Shown here: positions 1 through 7,638 of the stretch, one piece after another
Position numbering within the stretch: position 1 is the stretch's first letter
How the letters are laid out: every line of letters begins with the position of its first letter
Source: Solwaraspora sp. WMMD792
Lineage (GTDB): Bacteria > Actinomycetota > Actinomycetes > Mycobacteriales > Micromonosporaceae
DNA: 64,000 bases
Reading direction: 5' to 3'
NCBI RefSeq assembly: GCF_029626105.1
Contig: NZ_JARUBH010000009.1
Span: 1,054,001 to 1,118,000, forward strand
Notes under the pieces: model-generated
Databases searched by the model: none
Seen by the model: only the letters and a program-made list of their open reading frames with translations
Told to the model about the DNA's origin: nothing
Made by a program: the position numbers and the translations under genes

Positions 1-1023
1 AGCAACGGCATGGTGCTGCGCTGCACCCCGAACCACCGGATCTGGACCACCAACCGGGGGTACGTCGAGGCCAAGGACCTCACCCCGGACGACCAGATCC
101 TGCCGCTCAACCAGCCCACCCCGGCGACCGCCGCGTCCTGGGAGTTCCGCATGCGCGCGGACGCCAGGGTGTCACCCGGCGACGTCGTGCCGACCAAGTG
201 GCAACGCGAGTCCCGACTGCCGGAGAAGTGGACCGAGGACTTCGCCCACCTGCTCGGCTGGCTGGTCGGCGACGGCTCAGTCCGGGAAGGCACCCCGGGC
301 GTACGCGGCAACGGACCCGGTGCCAGCTGGGTCTACAGCCAGTCCGACCCGGAGGCCATCGTCCAGCGGCACCAGACGGTGCTGGAAAGCATCGTCGGCC
401 TGCGATTCGATCCGGTGCAGATGCCCAATGGCACCCTGCAACTGCGCAGCAACCGTACTGCCGTCGTCGACTTCCTGACCGGACTCGGCGTGAGCACCGC
501 CCGCGCCGTGGACAAGCGGCTGCCGTCGTCGGTGCTGGAGGCGCCGCCCGAGATCCAGGCCGCCTTCCTACGCGGGCTGTTCGACGCGGACGGCTGCGCC
601 GCCGAAACCGCCAACGGCACCCGTTACGTCGGGCTCGGCGCGGTCTCGATCGAACTGCTCCGCGAGGCGCAGCGTCTGCTGAGCGGGTTCGGCATCGGCA
701 GCCGGATCTACGCCACCCGCAAGGCCGGTGACACCACCTTCCGGTACACCACGAACGGTGGCGACGAGCGCGAGTACCACGGCAAGCAGCTCTACGACCT
801 GCGGATCAGCGGGGAGAACATCGGCCTGTTCGCCAGCCGGATCGGGTTCGACCACCAGGCCAAGGCCCAGCGGGTGGCCGGTTGGCTCGAACAGCACCGG
901 TTCTACCGGACGGATCAGACGGCGAGGTTGGTCAGCCGCGAGTTCGACGGTTTCGAGACCACCTACAACCTGTCCGAGCCGCGCAACCACTCGTACATCG
1001 CCAACGGCGTGGTCGTCCGGAAC
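1..1023 (+). mobile_element. Intein with LAGLIDADG homing endonuclease (N-terminus outside window)
   Basis: A self-splicing protein element in frame inside nrdJ. Visible parts are the N-terminal block B (TPNHRIW, with the conserved T-x-x-H), two LAGLIDADG-type endonuclease motifs (LLGWLVGDGS near bases 250-280 and FLRGLFDADG near 568-600), and the C-terminal splice blocks ending NHSYIANGVVVRN. The last intein residue is Asn (1021-1023) and the +1 residue is Cys, as splicing requires. The usual penultimate His is Arg here, which some active inteins tolerate. Both endonuclease motifs keep their acidic residues, so the homing enzyme may still be active. Confidence 0.92.
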
Positions 1024-2838
1024 TGCTCGGAATACCTGCACCTTGACAATTCGTCGTGCAATCTGGCGTCGCTTAATCTGATGAAATTCCTGCGGGCCGA
1101 CGGCGGCTTCGAGGTGGAGAAGTTCGTCCGCTCCGTCGAGTTCGTCATCACCGCGATGGACATCTCCATCTGCTTCGCCGACTTCCCGACGCAGAAGATC
1201 GGCGAGACCACCCGGGCGTACCGGCAGCTCGGCATCGGCTACGCCAACCTCGGTGCGCTGCTGATGGCCTCCGGCCTGCCGTACGACTCGGAAGCCGGCC
1301 GGTCCTACGCCGCCGCCATCACCTCGGTGATGACCGGTACGGCGTACCGCCGCTCGGCTGAGCTGGCCGGTGTGGTCGGCGCCTACGACGGCTACGCCCG
1401 CAACGCCGAGGGCCACAAGCGGGTGATGCGCAAGCACGCCGCCGCCAGTGACGAGATCCGTCCGACCGGCCCGACCGCCACCGCCCTGGCCCGCGAAGCC
1501 GCCCGGCAATGGGAAATGGGCAACAAAATTGGCGAGAAAAACGGCTGGCGCAATTCTCAGGCAAGTGTATTGGCGCCCACTGGGACAATAGGCTTGATGA
1601 TGGATTGCGATACCACCGGCGTCGAGCCGGATTTGGCGCTGGTCAAATTCAAGAAACTGGTCGGCGGCGGCTCGATGCAGATCGTCAACCAGACGGTGCC
1701 GCGCGCGCTGCGCAGCCTCGGCTACCCGGAGGAGCAGGTCGAGGCAATCGTCGAGCACATCGCCGACCACGGTCACGTGGTCGACGCGCCGAGCCTGCGC
1801 ACCGAGCACTACCCGGTGTTCGACTGTGCGATGGGGGAGCGGTCGATCGCGCCGATGGGGCACGTGCGGATGATGGCGGCGGTGCAGCCGTTCATCTCCG
1901 GGGCGATCTCCAAGACGGTCAACATGCCGGAGGCGGCGACCGTCGCCGACGTCGAGCGGATCTACTTCGAGGGCTGGAAGCTGGGCCTCAAGGCGCTGGC
2001 GATCTACCGGGACAACTGCAAGGTGGGCCAGCCGCTGTCGGCGGCCAAGTCGGACAAGGCCAAGGAGACCGCCGCCGCCGAGCAGGCCAAGGTGATCGAG
2101 AAGGTCGTCGAAAAGGTCGTCGAGTACCGCCCGGTGCGCAAGCGGCTGCCGAAGAAGCGCCCGTCGGAGACGGTGTCGTTCTCAGTCGGCGGTGCCGAGG
2201 GCTACCTGACCGCCTCGTCGTACCCGGACGACGGCCTCGGCGAGGTCTTCCTCAAGATGTCGAAGCAGGGCTCGACGCTCGCCGGGGTGATGGACGCCTT
2301 CTCGGTGGCGATCTCGATCGGCCTGCAGTACGGCGTACCGCTGGAGACGTTCGTCGCGAAGTTCACCAACATGCGCTTCGAGCCGGCCGGCATGACCGAC
2401 GACCCGGACGTGCGGATGGCCGCGTCGGTGATGGACTACATCTTCCGTCGCCTGGCGTTGGACTTCCTGCCGTACGACCGGCGGGCCGAGCTGGGCATCT
2501 TCACCGCCGCCGAGCGGACCGCGCAGATGCGGGCCGAGGCGGAGGCGGAGAACGCGGCGTCGGAGCTGTCGGAGATGGCGGTGTCCGCGCCGGTCGAGCC
2601 GAAGCATCCGGAGGCGAAGGCACCGTCGTCGGCCGACTCCGGCAGCGGTACGGCGATCGAGCCGGCCGCCGCGAGTACGCCGGCTCCGGCGTCGGTGCAC
2701 TCGTCGACGGAGCTGCTGGAGGCGGTGATCGGCAAGGCGGCCGACGCGCCGCTCTGCTTCACCTGCGGCACGAAGATGCGCCCGGCCGGCAGCTGCTACG
2801 TCTGTGAGGGCTGCGGTTCCACCTCCGGCTGCAGCTGA
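1..2838 (+). CDS. nrdJ: Vitamin B12-dependent (class II) ribonucleotide reductase, 3' part, with intein
   Basis: Reduces ribonucleotides to deoxyribonucleotides with adenosylcobalamin as radical source. The frame is open at base 1, so the 5' end lies outside the window. Bases 1-1023 encode an intein; the C-extein (about 604 residues) starts at 1024 with CSEYLHLDNSS. In the RNR family this is the N-x-C-x-E motif, whose Cys carries the thiyl radical. Downstream are the phosphate-binding APTGTIG motif (near 1573-1593), a Lys/Glu-rich linker (about 2040-2160), a TSCPD-like region (about 2165-2390), an Ala/Pro-rich stretch and a cysteine-rich tail (CFTCG, CYVCEGCG) like the NrdJ C-terminal redox/zinc tail. 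Two stretches (1033-1092 and 1507-1660) use AT-ending codons unlike the rest. A strong terminator follows. Confidence 0.93.
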   Translation, partial: SNGMVLRCTPNHRIWTTNRGYVEAKDLTPDDQILPLNQPTPATAASWEFRMRADARVSPGDVVPTKWQRESRLPEKWTEDFAHLLGWLVGDGSVREGTPGVRGNGPGASWVYSQSDPEAIVQRHQTVLESIVGLRFDPVQMPNGTLQLRSNRTAVVDFLTGLGVSTARAVDKRLPSSVLEAPPEIQAAFLRGLFDADGCAAETANGTRYVGLGAVSIELLREAQRLLSGFGIGSRIYATRKAGDTTFRYTTNGGDEREYHGKQLYDLRISGENIGLFASRIGFDHQAKAQRVAGWLEQHRFYRTDQTARLVSREFDGFETTYNLSEPRNHSYIANGVVVRNCSEYLHLDNSSCNLASLNLMKFLRADGGFEVEKFVRSVEFVITAMDISICFADFPTQKIGETTRAYRQLGIGYANLGALLMASGLPYDSEAGRSYAAAITSVMTGTAYRRSAELAGVVGAYDGYARNAEGHKRVMRKHAAASDEIRPTGPTATALAREAARQWEMGNKIGEKNGWRNSQASVLAPTGTIGLMMDCDTTGVEPDLALVKFKKLVGGGSMQIVNQTVPRALRSLGYPEEQVEAIVEHIADHGHVVDAPSLRTEHYPVFDCAMGERSIAPMGHVRMMAAVQPFISGAISKTVNMPEAATVADVERIYFEGWKLGLKALAIYRDNCKVGQPLSAAKSDKAKETAAAEQAKVIEKVVEKVVEYRPVRKRLPKKRPSETVSFSVGGAEGYLTASSYPDDGLGEVFLKMSKQGSTLAGVMDAFSVAISIGLQYGVPLETFVAKFTNMRFEPAGMTDDPDVRMAASVMDYIFRRLALDFLPYDRRAELGIFTAAERTAQMRAEAEAENAASELSEMAVSAPVEPKHPEAKAPSSADSGSGTAIEPAAASTPAPASVHSSTELLEAVIGKAADAPLCFTCGTKMRPAGSCYVCEGCGSTSGCS

Positions 2839-2851
2839 TCGAACACGTGTC

Positions 2852-2882
2852 ACGGGGAGCCGGATGTGATCCGGCTCCCCGT
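2852..2882 (+). terminator. Terminator hairpin after nrdJ
   Basis: Perfect 13-bp inverted repeat (ACGGGGAGCCGGA at 2852-2864 and its complement at 2870-2882) with a 5-nt loop, 13 bases after the nrdJ stop. There is no long U-tract, as is usual in actinobacteria. Confidence 0.8.
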
Positions 2883-2896
2883 TCGCGGTCTGGCTG

Positions 2897-3871
2897 ATGA
2901 CGGCACCGCCCCGGCGGGGTGATCATCTGGCGGTGGGGACCGCTGACGTGTACGTCGACTTCGCCCGCCGGCAGGCACGCGGGGTGTCGCCCAGCTACGA
3001 GCGGCTGGCGTACGCGGTCGCCCGCGACGACGATCTCCTCGCTCTGCTGGACTCGTTGCCGCCACCGACCCGGCAGCCGAATCTGCTGTTCGGCGTGGTC
3101 CGGCTGCTCGGCGGGCCGGTCGACGACCCGGCCGCGTTCCACGACTTCACGGTGGCGCGCTGGCCGGCGGTCGAGGCGCAGATGCGTCGCCGGCTCACCC
3201 AGACCAACGAGGCCGGGCGGTGCGCCGTACTGCTGCCGGTGCTGGCGGCGTTGCCGCAGCCGCTGGCGCTTCTCGAAGTCGGCGCGTCGGCGGGCCTGTG
3301 TCTCTACCCGGACCGGTACGCCTACCGCTACGACGGCGGGCCGACCGTGGGGGACGGTGAGCCGCTGCTCGACTGCGCGACGGCCGGGCTGACGCCGCCG
3401 CGTACCCGGCCGGAGGTGGTGTGGCGGGCCGGGCTGGACCTGAGCCCGCTGGACGTCACCGACGCCGCCGATGTCGCCTGGCTGGACGCGTTGATCTGGC
3501 CGGAGCAGGAGCATCGGCGGGCCCGGCTGGCGGCCGCGGCGGCGGTGGCGGCGGCCGATCCGCCGCTGCTGGTCCGGGGCGACCTGGTCGACGACCTGCC
3601 GGCGCTGGCCGCGTCGGCACCGTCGGAGGCGACGCTGGTGGTGTTCCACACCGCCGTGCTCTACCACGTGCCGGCTCCGCGCCGGTCGGTCCTCGTCGAC
3701 CTGGTACGCGGCCTGCCCGGCCACTGGGTGGCGAACGAGGGGCCGGACATCCTGCGCCACGACGCGTTGCCGCCGCCACCGGACGACACGTTGCACAACG
3801 TGCTTGCCCTGGACGGCCGGCCACTGGCCTGGACCCGACCACACGGCCAGGGGATGACCTGGTTTGGCTGA
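2897..3871 (+). CDS. DUF2332 family protein
   Basis: A 324-residue cytoplasmic protein of the actinobacterial DUF2332 family, whose function is unknown. The N-terminus (YVDFARRQARGVSPSYERLA) and the core LALLEVGASAGLCL are typical of the family; the latter resembles the glycine-rich motif I of SAM-dependent methyltransferases, so methyl transfer is possible but unproven. A GTG at 2936 would give a protein starting nearer the conserved region. It lies between the nrdJ terminator and a convergent MFS gene, so it is probably monocistronic. Confidence 0.75.
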   Translation: MTAPPRRGDHLAVGTADVYVDFARRQARGVSPSYERLAYAVARDDDLLALLDSLPPPTRQPNLLFGVVRLLGGPVDDPAAFHDFTVARWPAVEAQMRRRLTQTNEAGRCAVLLPVLAALPQPLALLEVGASAGLCLYPDRYAYRYDGGPTVGDGEPLLDCATAGLTPPRTRPEVVWRAGLDLSPLDVTDAADVAWLDALIWPEQEHRRARLAAAAAVAAADPPLLVRGDLVDDLPALAASAPSEATLVVFHTAVLYHVPAPRRSVLVDLVRGLPGHWVANEGPDILRHDALPPPPDDTLHNVLALDGRPLAWTRPHGQGMTWFG

Positions 3872-3881
3872 CGGCCTGGCT

Positions 3882-5105
3882 TCAGGGCTGTTCGGTAAGC
3901 GTTTCCGGTCTCGGGGCCTGCCTGATCTGCCGGCTCGTCGTCGATGCCGTCGCGACGATGGCGAGCCACGTCGCCAGGGCGGCGAAGGTCGGCACCGCAC
4001 CCAATGCTTCCAGGCAGATGCCGCCGATGAGGGCGCCAACGGGGCGGGCGCCCCAGCCGATCATCCGGGAGGCGCCGTTGACCCGGCCCTGGAGGCGGTC
4101 GGGGGTCAGGGCGTAGCGGTAGGCGGCGTTGGTGGTGTTGAAGATCGGGCCCATCAGCGCGCCGACGGTGTATACCGCGCCCAGCGCGAACACGGTCGGG
4201 GCCAGGGCCAACGCCGCCATCTGCGCGACCCACCACCACAGCGCGCCGATCATGATCACGTTCGGGGCGACGAGGCGCTGCACCGGCGGGGCGACCAGGG
4301 CACCGGCGATCGCGCCCACGCCGAAGAGGCCGAGCAGCACACCGACGCCGGTCGGGGATGCGCCGAGGTCGGTGGCGCGCACGATGACGGCCAGGCTGAG
4401 GGCGCTGAAGGCCAGGTTGCCGGCCGACGCGATCGCCACGAGGGCGCGCAGGAGATGCTGACGCCACAGCCAGCGGACGCCTTCGGAGATCTCCGCCAGC
4501 AGGTGACGGCGCTGCGCTGCCCGCTTCTCCTCCAGGTTTCGCCGGATCGGGGCGACCAGGGCCAGGCCGATCAGGTACGACACGGCGTCGGCGGCGAACG
4601 GCACCGCGTGGCCCAGCCCGAACAGCAGCCCGCCCAACGGCTGGCCGGCCAGGTCGGCACCCTGGTCGCGGGCCTGGTTCTGGGCGATCGCCGTCGGCAG
4701 TTGGGGTTTCGGCACCACATGCGGCAGGGCGGCGGTCTCGGCGAGCAGGAAGAAGACGTACAGCGTCCCCTCGACGAAGGCCACGACGATGAGGTGACCG
4801 ATCGTGATCCGTCCGAGCGCGACGGCCACCGCGACCGACGCCAGGGCCACCGCCCGGCCGGCGTCGGCGGCGAGCATGATCCGCTTGCGGGGCCAGCGGT
4901 CGACCAGGGCACCCGCCGGCAGGAACCAGATCAGGAACGGGGTGGCCTGTGCGGCCGCCACCAGGCCGGCCTGCGCCGGTGAGCCGGTGACGGCCAGCAC
5001 GAGCAGCGGGTACGCGAGGCCGCTGATCCGGGTGCCGAGCGTCGATACGACCTGGCCGCTCCACAGTAGGAGGAAGTCACGGTTTCGCCAGAGCGGGACC
5101 GGCAC
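3882..5105 (-). CDS. MFS transporter (EntS-like exporter family)
   Basis: Integral membrane major-facilitator transporter of about 407 residues with around 12 predicted hydrophobic helices. It begins VPVPLWRNRDFLLLWSGQVV, the usual start of MFS_3/EntS-type exporters, and carries a loop motif with DRWPRKRIM between helices 2 and 3. I chose the GTG at 5105; a TTG at 5141 would add 12 residues with no family resemblance. The substrate is unknown; relatives export siderophores or drugs. It ends 10 bases from the convergent DUF2332 gene. Confidence 0.8.
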   Translation of the reverse strand: MPVPLWRNRDFLLLWSGQVVSTLGTRISGLAYPLLVLAVTGSPAQAGLVAAAQATPFLIWFLPAGALVDRWPRKRIMLAADAGRAVALASVAVAVALGRITIGHLIVVAFVEGTLYVFFLLAETAALPHVVPKPQLPTAIAQNQARDQGADLAGQPLGGLLFGLGHAVPFAADAVSYLIGLALVAPIRRNLEEKRAAQRRHLLAEISEGVRWLWRQHLLRALVAIASAGNLAFSALSLAVIVRATDLGASPTGVGVLLGLFGVGAIAGALVAPPVQRLVAPNVIMIGALWWWVAQMAALALAPTVFALGAVYTVGALMGPIFNTTNAAYRYALTPDRLQGRVNGASRMIGWGARPVGALIGGICLEALGAVPTFAALATWLAIVATASTTSRQIRQAPRPETLTEQP

Positions 5106-5141
5106 CGGACCAGTCTGGCAACCGGCCGAGGTTAGGCACAA

Positions 5142-5210
5142 CCATGATCACTTGATGCTCTGCTGGGATCGTGTCGGCGTGTCGGCCGGTTTTTCGTCAA
5201 GTGATCATGG
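5142..5210. repeat. Intergenic inverted repeat with TGATCA core
   Basis: Perfect 14-bp arms (CCATGATCACTTGA at 5142-5155, complement at 5197-5210) around a 41-nt spacer. The right arm contains the stop codon of the minus-strand gene ending at 5205. The arms resemble in style the larger inverted repeat at 12140-12206. It could act as a terminator or be a REP-like element. Confidence 0.7.
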
Positions 5211-5948
5211 CTGGCCGGGCTGGTGCAGCCAGATCCGCAGCGCGCCGATCGGGACGAAGCCGTGCGCGAGGGCGAGGGCGAGATCGTCGCCCTGCTCGTA
5301 GCCGACGAGGGGCAGCCCGGGGAAGTGGGCGGCTGCCTCGTTGATGGCGGCTGCCCAGAGGCCGGACTGGTGGTCGGTGTCAGTAGCGAACAGGTTGGAC
5401 AGACCGACGACGTCACCGGCGCAGGTCAGGACGAAGCCGCCAGCGAGCGCGCTGTCGCCGCTGGCGTGCAACGAGAAGATCTCGATGGCCGGCTCGCGCA
5501 GCAGCGCCGGTCGGAAGATGTCGACCGGTGTGTCCTCGCCGTGCCAGGCGGCCTGCCAGTCGTGCAGCTCGGCGGCGGTGGTGACCTGCCGGACCGTCAG
5601 GACCGTCAGAGCGGGCTCTGCCGGTGCGGGGAGTCCCGCCTGCCGGTGGATCCATTGGGCGGTGAACAGCTCGACGAAGCCGTACGGGCCGAGGTCGAGC
5701 GAGGCGAAGCTGTCCTTGACCGAGCAACCCGGTGGCGTCGTGTCGATCCGGGCGAGGATGTCTGCGGGCGTCGCATCGGGCCGCAGGGTGACCGCGTCGG
5801 GGTAGTACGGCGGTGTCCGGCGGGCGCTGCACCAGGCGGCGTCGTCGACGGTGTCGGGACAGCCGTGCGAGCGGGAGACCGCCGCGCACCAGGCGGCATT
5901 GTTGCGGGCCGCCGCGCTACGCATCCCGGACTGCTCGACTTCTGGCAT
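5205..5948 (-). CDS. GNAT-fold acetyltransferase-like protein
   Basis: A 247-residue protein starting MPEVEQSGMRSAAARNNAAW. The C-terminal half (from about residue 115) has the pattern of a GNAT domain: DIFRPALLREPAIEIFSL, then strands with GGFVLTCAGDVVGLSNLF, then a C-terminal segment LVGYEQGDDLALALAHGF like the helix-strand end of the fold. The classical acetyl-CoA loop Q/R-x-x-G-x-G/A is not obvious, so activity is uncertain. The ATG at 5948 lies 2 bases beyond the MazF-like stop, so it is probably cotranscribed with the toxin-antitoxin pair. Its stop lies inside the 5142-5210 inverted repeat. Confidence 0.55.
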   Translation of the reverse strand: MPEVEQSGMRSAAARNNAAWCAAVSRSHGCPDTVDDAAWCSARRTPPYYPDAVTLRPDATPADILARIDTTPPGCSVKDSFASLDLGPYGFVELFTAQWIHRQAGLPAPAEPALTVLTVRQVTTAAELHDWQAAWHGEDTPVDIFRPALLREPAIEIFSLHASGDSALAGGFVLTCAGDVVGLSNLFATDTDHQSGLWAAAINEAAAHFPGLPLVGYEQGDDLALALAHGFVPIGALRIWLHQPGQP

Positions 5949-5949
5949 G

Positions 5950-6267
5950 TCAGGGCAGCTCCAGGAACTCCCGCACCGCGTCCTCCACGGCGAGCATCGT
6001 GGCGGGCGAGACGAACCCGTGGTTGTCGCGCAACGCGCTGCGGTCGAGGATCTGTACGACACTGTGGATCCGGACGAACGCGCCGCTGAGCGGGTCGCCG
6101 TCGCCCAGGCGTACCGCCAGTTGGTTGGGGTGTGGCACGTCGCGCACGACGACGAGTGCCCAGACCGCCAGCTCCTCGACGGCGTTGTACTCGTCGTTGC
6201 TGATGACCAGTACGCGGTGCTGGCTGCCGCCGCGCAGAAGTGTCCAGATCTGTCCGCGTTTCACCAC
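5950..6267 (-). CDS. MazF/PemK-like toxin
   Basis: A 105-residue protein of the PemK/MazF endoribonuclease fold. It opens VKRGQIWTLL and continues HRVLVISNDEYN, matching the family's N-terminal R-G-x-I/V-W and V-x-V-S-N-D strands; RIHSVVQILDRSAL fits the conserved C-terminal segment. Members cleave mRNA when the antitoxin is lost. It overlaps the upstream antitoxin by 7 bases, the usual coupled arrangement. Length is normal for the family. Confidence 0.85.
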   Translation of the reverse strand: MVKRGQIWTLLRGGSQHRVLVISNDEYNAVEELAVWALVVVRDVPHPNQLAVRLGDGDPLSGAFVRIHSVVQILDRSALRDNHGFVSPATMLAVEDAVREFLELP

Positions 6268-6509
6268 TGCGAGTCGCGGAGTGCGACGTCGTTGCTGGCC
6301 TCGATCAGGTCCCGCTCGTCGGCGCTCTGTTCGGCGGTCCGTTGCCGTAGGTACTCGCCGTACGCCTGGGCGGCCGCGCGCTGACGGGCACGTCGGGCCT
6401 CGGGCAGCACCCGGCGGACGGCCTCGGTCACGGCGGCGGACACGTTGCCCTGCTGCTGAAGGTAGGCGGCCACCTCGTCTGGAACGCTGATACTCAGCTT
6501 GACGGTCAT
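6261..6509 (-). CDS. Ribbon-helix-helix antitoxin of MazEF-like pair
   Basis: An 82-residue protein opening MTVKLSISVPDEVAAYLQQQ, a ribbon-helix-helix DNA-binding signature, followed by a charged alpha-helical C-terminus (ARRARQRAAAQAYGEYLRQR) suited to wrap the toxin. An AGGA ribosome site precedes the ATG. It overlaps the toxin gene and probably represses the shared promoter. It reads away from the AraC gene at 6576, so the 66 bases between hold divergent promoters. Confidence 0.82.
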   Translation of the reverse strand: MTVKLSISVPDEVAAYLQQQGNVSAAVTEAVRRVLPEARRARQRAAAQAYGEYLRQRTAEQSADERDLIEASNDVALRDSQW

Positions 6510-6535
6510 ACTTTCATCCTACTCGTCCGGCGGCC

Positions 6536-6541
6536 TATATT
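6536..6541 (+). promoter_or_regulatory. Putative -10 box of the first AraC gene
   Basis: TATATT, matching TAnnnT, in an otherwise GC-rich sequence 34 bases before the start codon. At 17-bp spacing the -35 region would be TTCATC, a weak match. Confidence 0.4.
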
Positions 6542-6580
6542 CGGGGCAGGCGCGCACCGAGTAGAGCGGACTTCGATGCC
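6541..6580 (+). repeat. Leader sequence, copy 1 (second copy at 20010-20051)
   Basis: The 5' leader and first codons of the AraC gene contain TCGGGGCAGGCGCGC followed by GAGTAGAGCGGAC-TCGATGCC. The same string, with small differences, recurs at 20010-20051 before a 10-codon remnant. Confidence 0.75.
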
Positions 6581-7541
6581 GTACGTTCTCGACACCACGG
6601 ATGTTCCGCCCCCGGACCGCATCGAAGCCGTCTACCTGGCGATGATGTACGCCTCGGCACCGTGCCACGTCATCCACGAGGAACCCGATGGCGACATCCA
6701 CTGCCGGATGGAGCTGTGGGATCTTGGCGGCGCCAACATCTTCATCAGCCGATCCTCCGGGATCCGACTGCTTCGTACCGCCAAACAGGCCAAGCAGGAC
6801 GCGATGCCGGTAGTCGCGCTGTCCGTCCAGCGGCAGGCCCACGGCCACCTCGAACAGCACCGTCATCTGCAGGTCGTGCCGCCGGGCGAGCTGCTGGCCG
6901 TCGACCTGTCCGGCCCGTACGACTACTCGTGGTCCGGCGACGGCGCGGCCGGCTGCATCCAGATTCCCAGCGACCAGCTCGGCCTGCCGATCGACATCAT
7001 CCGGCAGGCCATCCACCGGCTGCGGGCCAGCCCGCTGTACGACATGGTCACCGATCACATCGCGAACCTCGTCCGGGATCCGGCTCGGATCACGACGGAC
7101 CCGGCGGCGGCGTCGGTCACCACGGCAAGCATCGAGCTGGCCCGGGCACTGCTGGCGTCGGCCGCCCACACCGATCGGCTGACCAGCCAGGTGCTCGCCG
7201 AAACGCTGCTCACCCGCGTCCGCACGTACGTCCGGCAGCACCTGGCCGACCCGGACCTCACGCCCAGCCGCATCGCCGCCGCGCACAACGTCTCGCTGCG
7301 ACACCTGTACAAGGTGTGCGCGCAGGCCGACATCAGCCTCGAACAGTGGATCATCAGCGAACGGCTGCAGAACGCGTGGCACGACCTGCGCCGGCCGGAG
7401 AACCGGCACCGACCGGTCGCGGTGATCGCCCACCGCTGGGGGTTCCGGGACCCGACCCACTTCACCCGCCGGTTCAAGGCACGCTACGGCATCTCGCCGG
7501 GGGAGTGGCGGCGCTCCGCCGAGGAGACGGCCCCGCCCTGA
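6576..7541 (+). CDS. AraC family transcriptional regulator (copy 1)
   Basis: A 321-residue regulator. The N-terminal 170 residues resemble the AraC-binding-like sensor of the actinobacterial 'helix-turn-helix, AraC-like ligand-binding' group (VPPGELLAVDLSGPYDYSW). The C-terminal 105 residues form the double HTH: LTPSRIAAAHNVSLRHLYKV and the second motif VAVIAHRWGFRDPTHFTRRF, ending YGISPGEWRR. It lies directly upstream of a paralogue (7639) with the same architecture and of an alpha/beta hydrolase gene set, which either or both may control. Its leader is duplicated at 20010. Confidence 0.88.
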   Translation: MPYVLDTTDVPPPDRIEAVYLAMMYASAPCHVIHEEPDGDIHCRMELWDLGGANIFISRSSGIRLLRTAKQAKQDAMPVVALSVQRQAHGHLEQHRHLQVVPPGELLAVDLSGPYDYSWSGDGAAGCIQIPSDQLGLPIDIIRQAIHRLRASPLYDMVTDHIANLVRDPARITTDPAAASVTTASIELARALLASAAHTDRLTSQVLAETLLTRVRTYVRQHLADPDLTPSRIAAAHNVSLRHLYKVCAQADISLEQWIISERLQNAWHDLRRPENRHRPVAVIAHRWGFRDPTHFTRRFKARYGISPGEWRRSAEETAPP

Positions 7542-7638
7542 TCGTGCACTGTGGGCAAAATCGGTGCACGCAGGGCCCCTCAGCGCAGCCGGGCTCCGAC
7601 GCTACGTTTCCGCTGTCGGAGCTCGGATGAGGAGTGCC

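Noticed and set aside
568-1863. Long open frame antisense to nrdJ
   Set aside because: Arises from the GC-rich third positions of nrdJ on the other strand; sequence is low-complexity Arg/Gly/Val-rich with no family motif or ribosome site.
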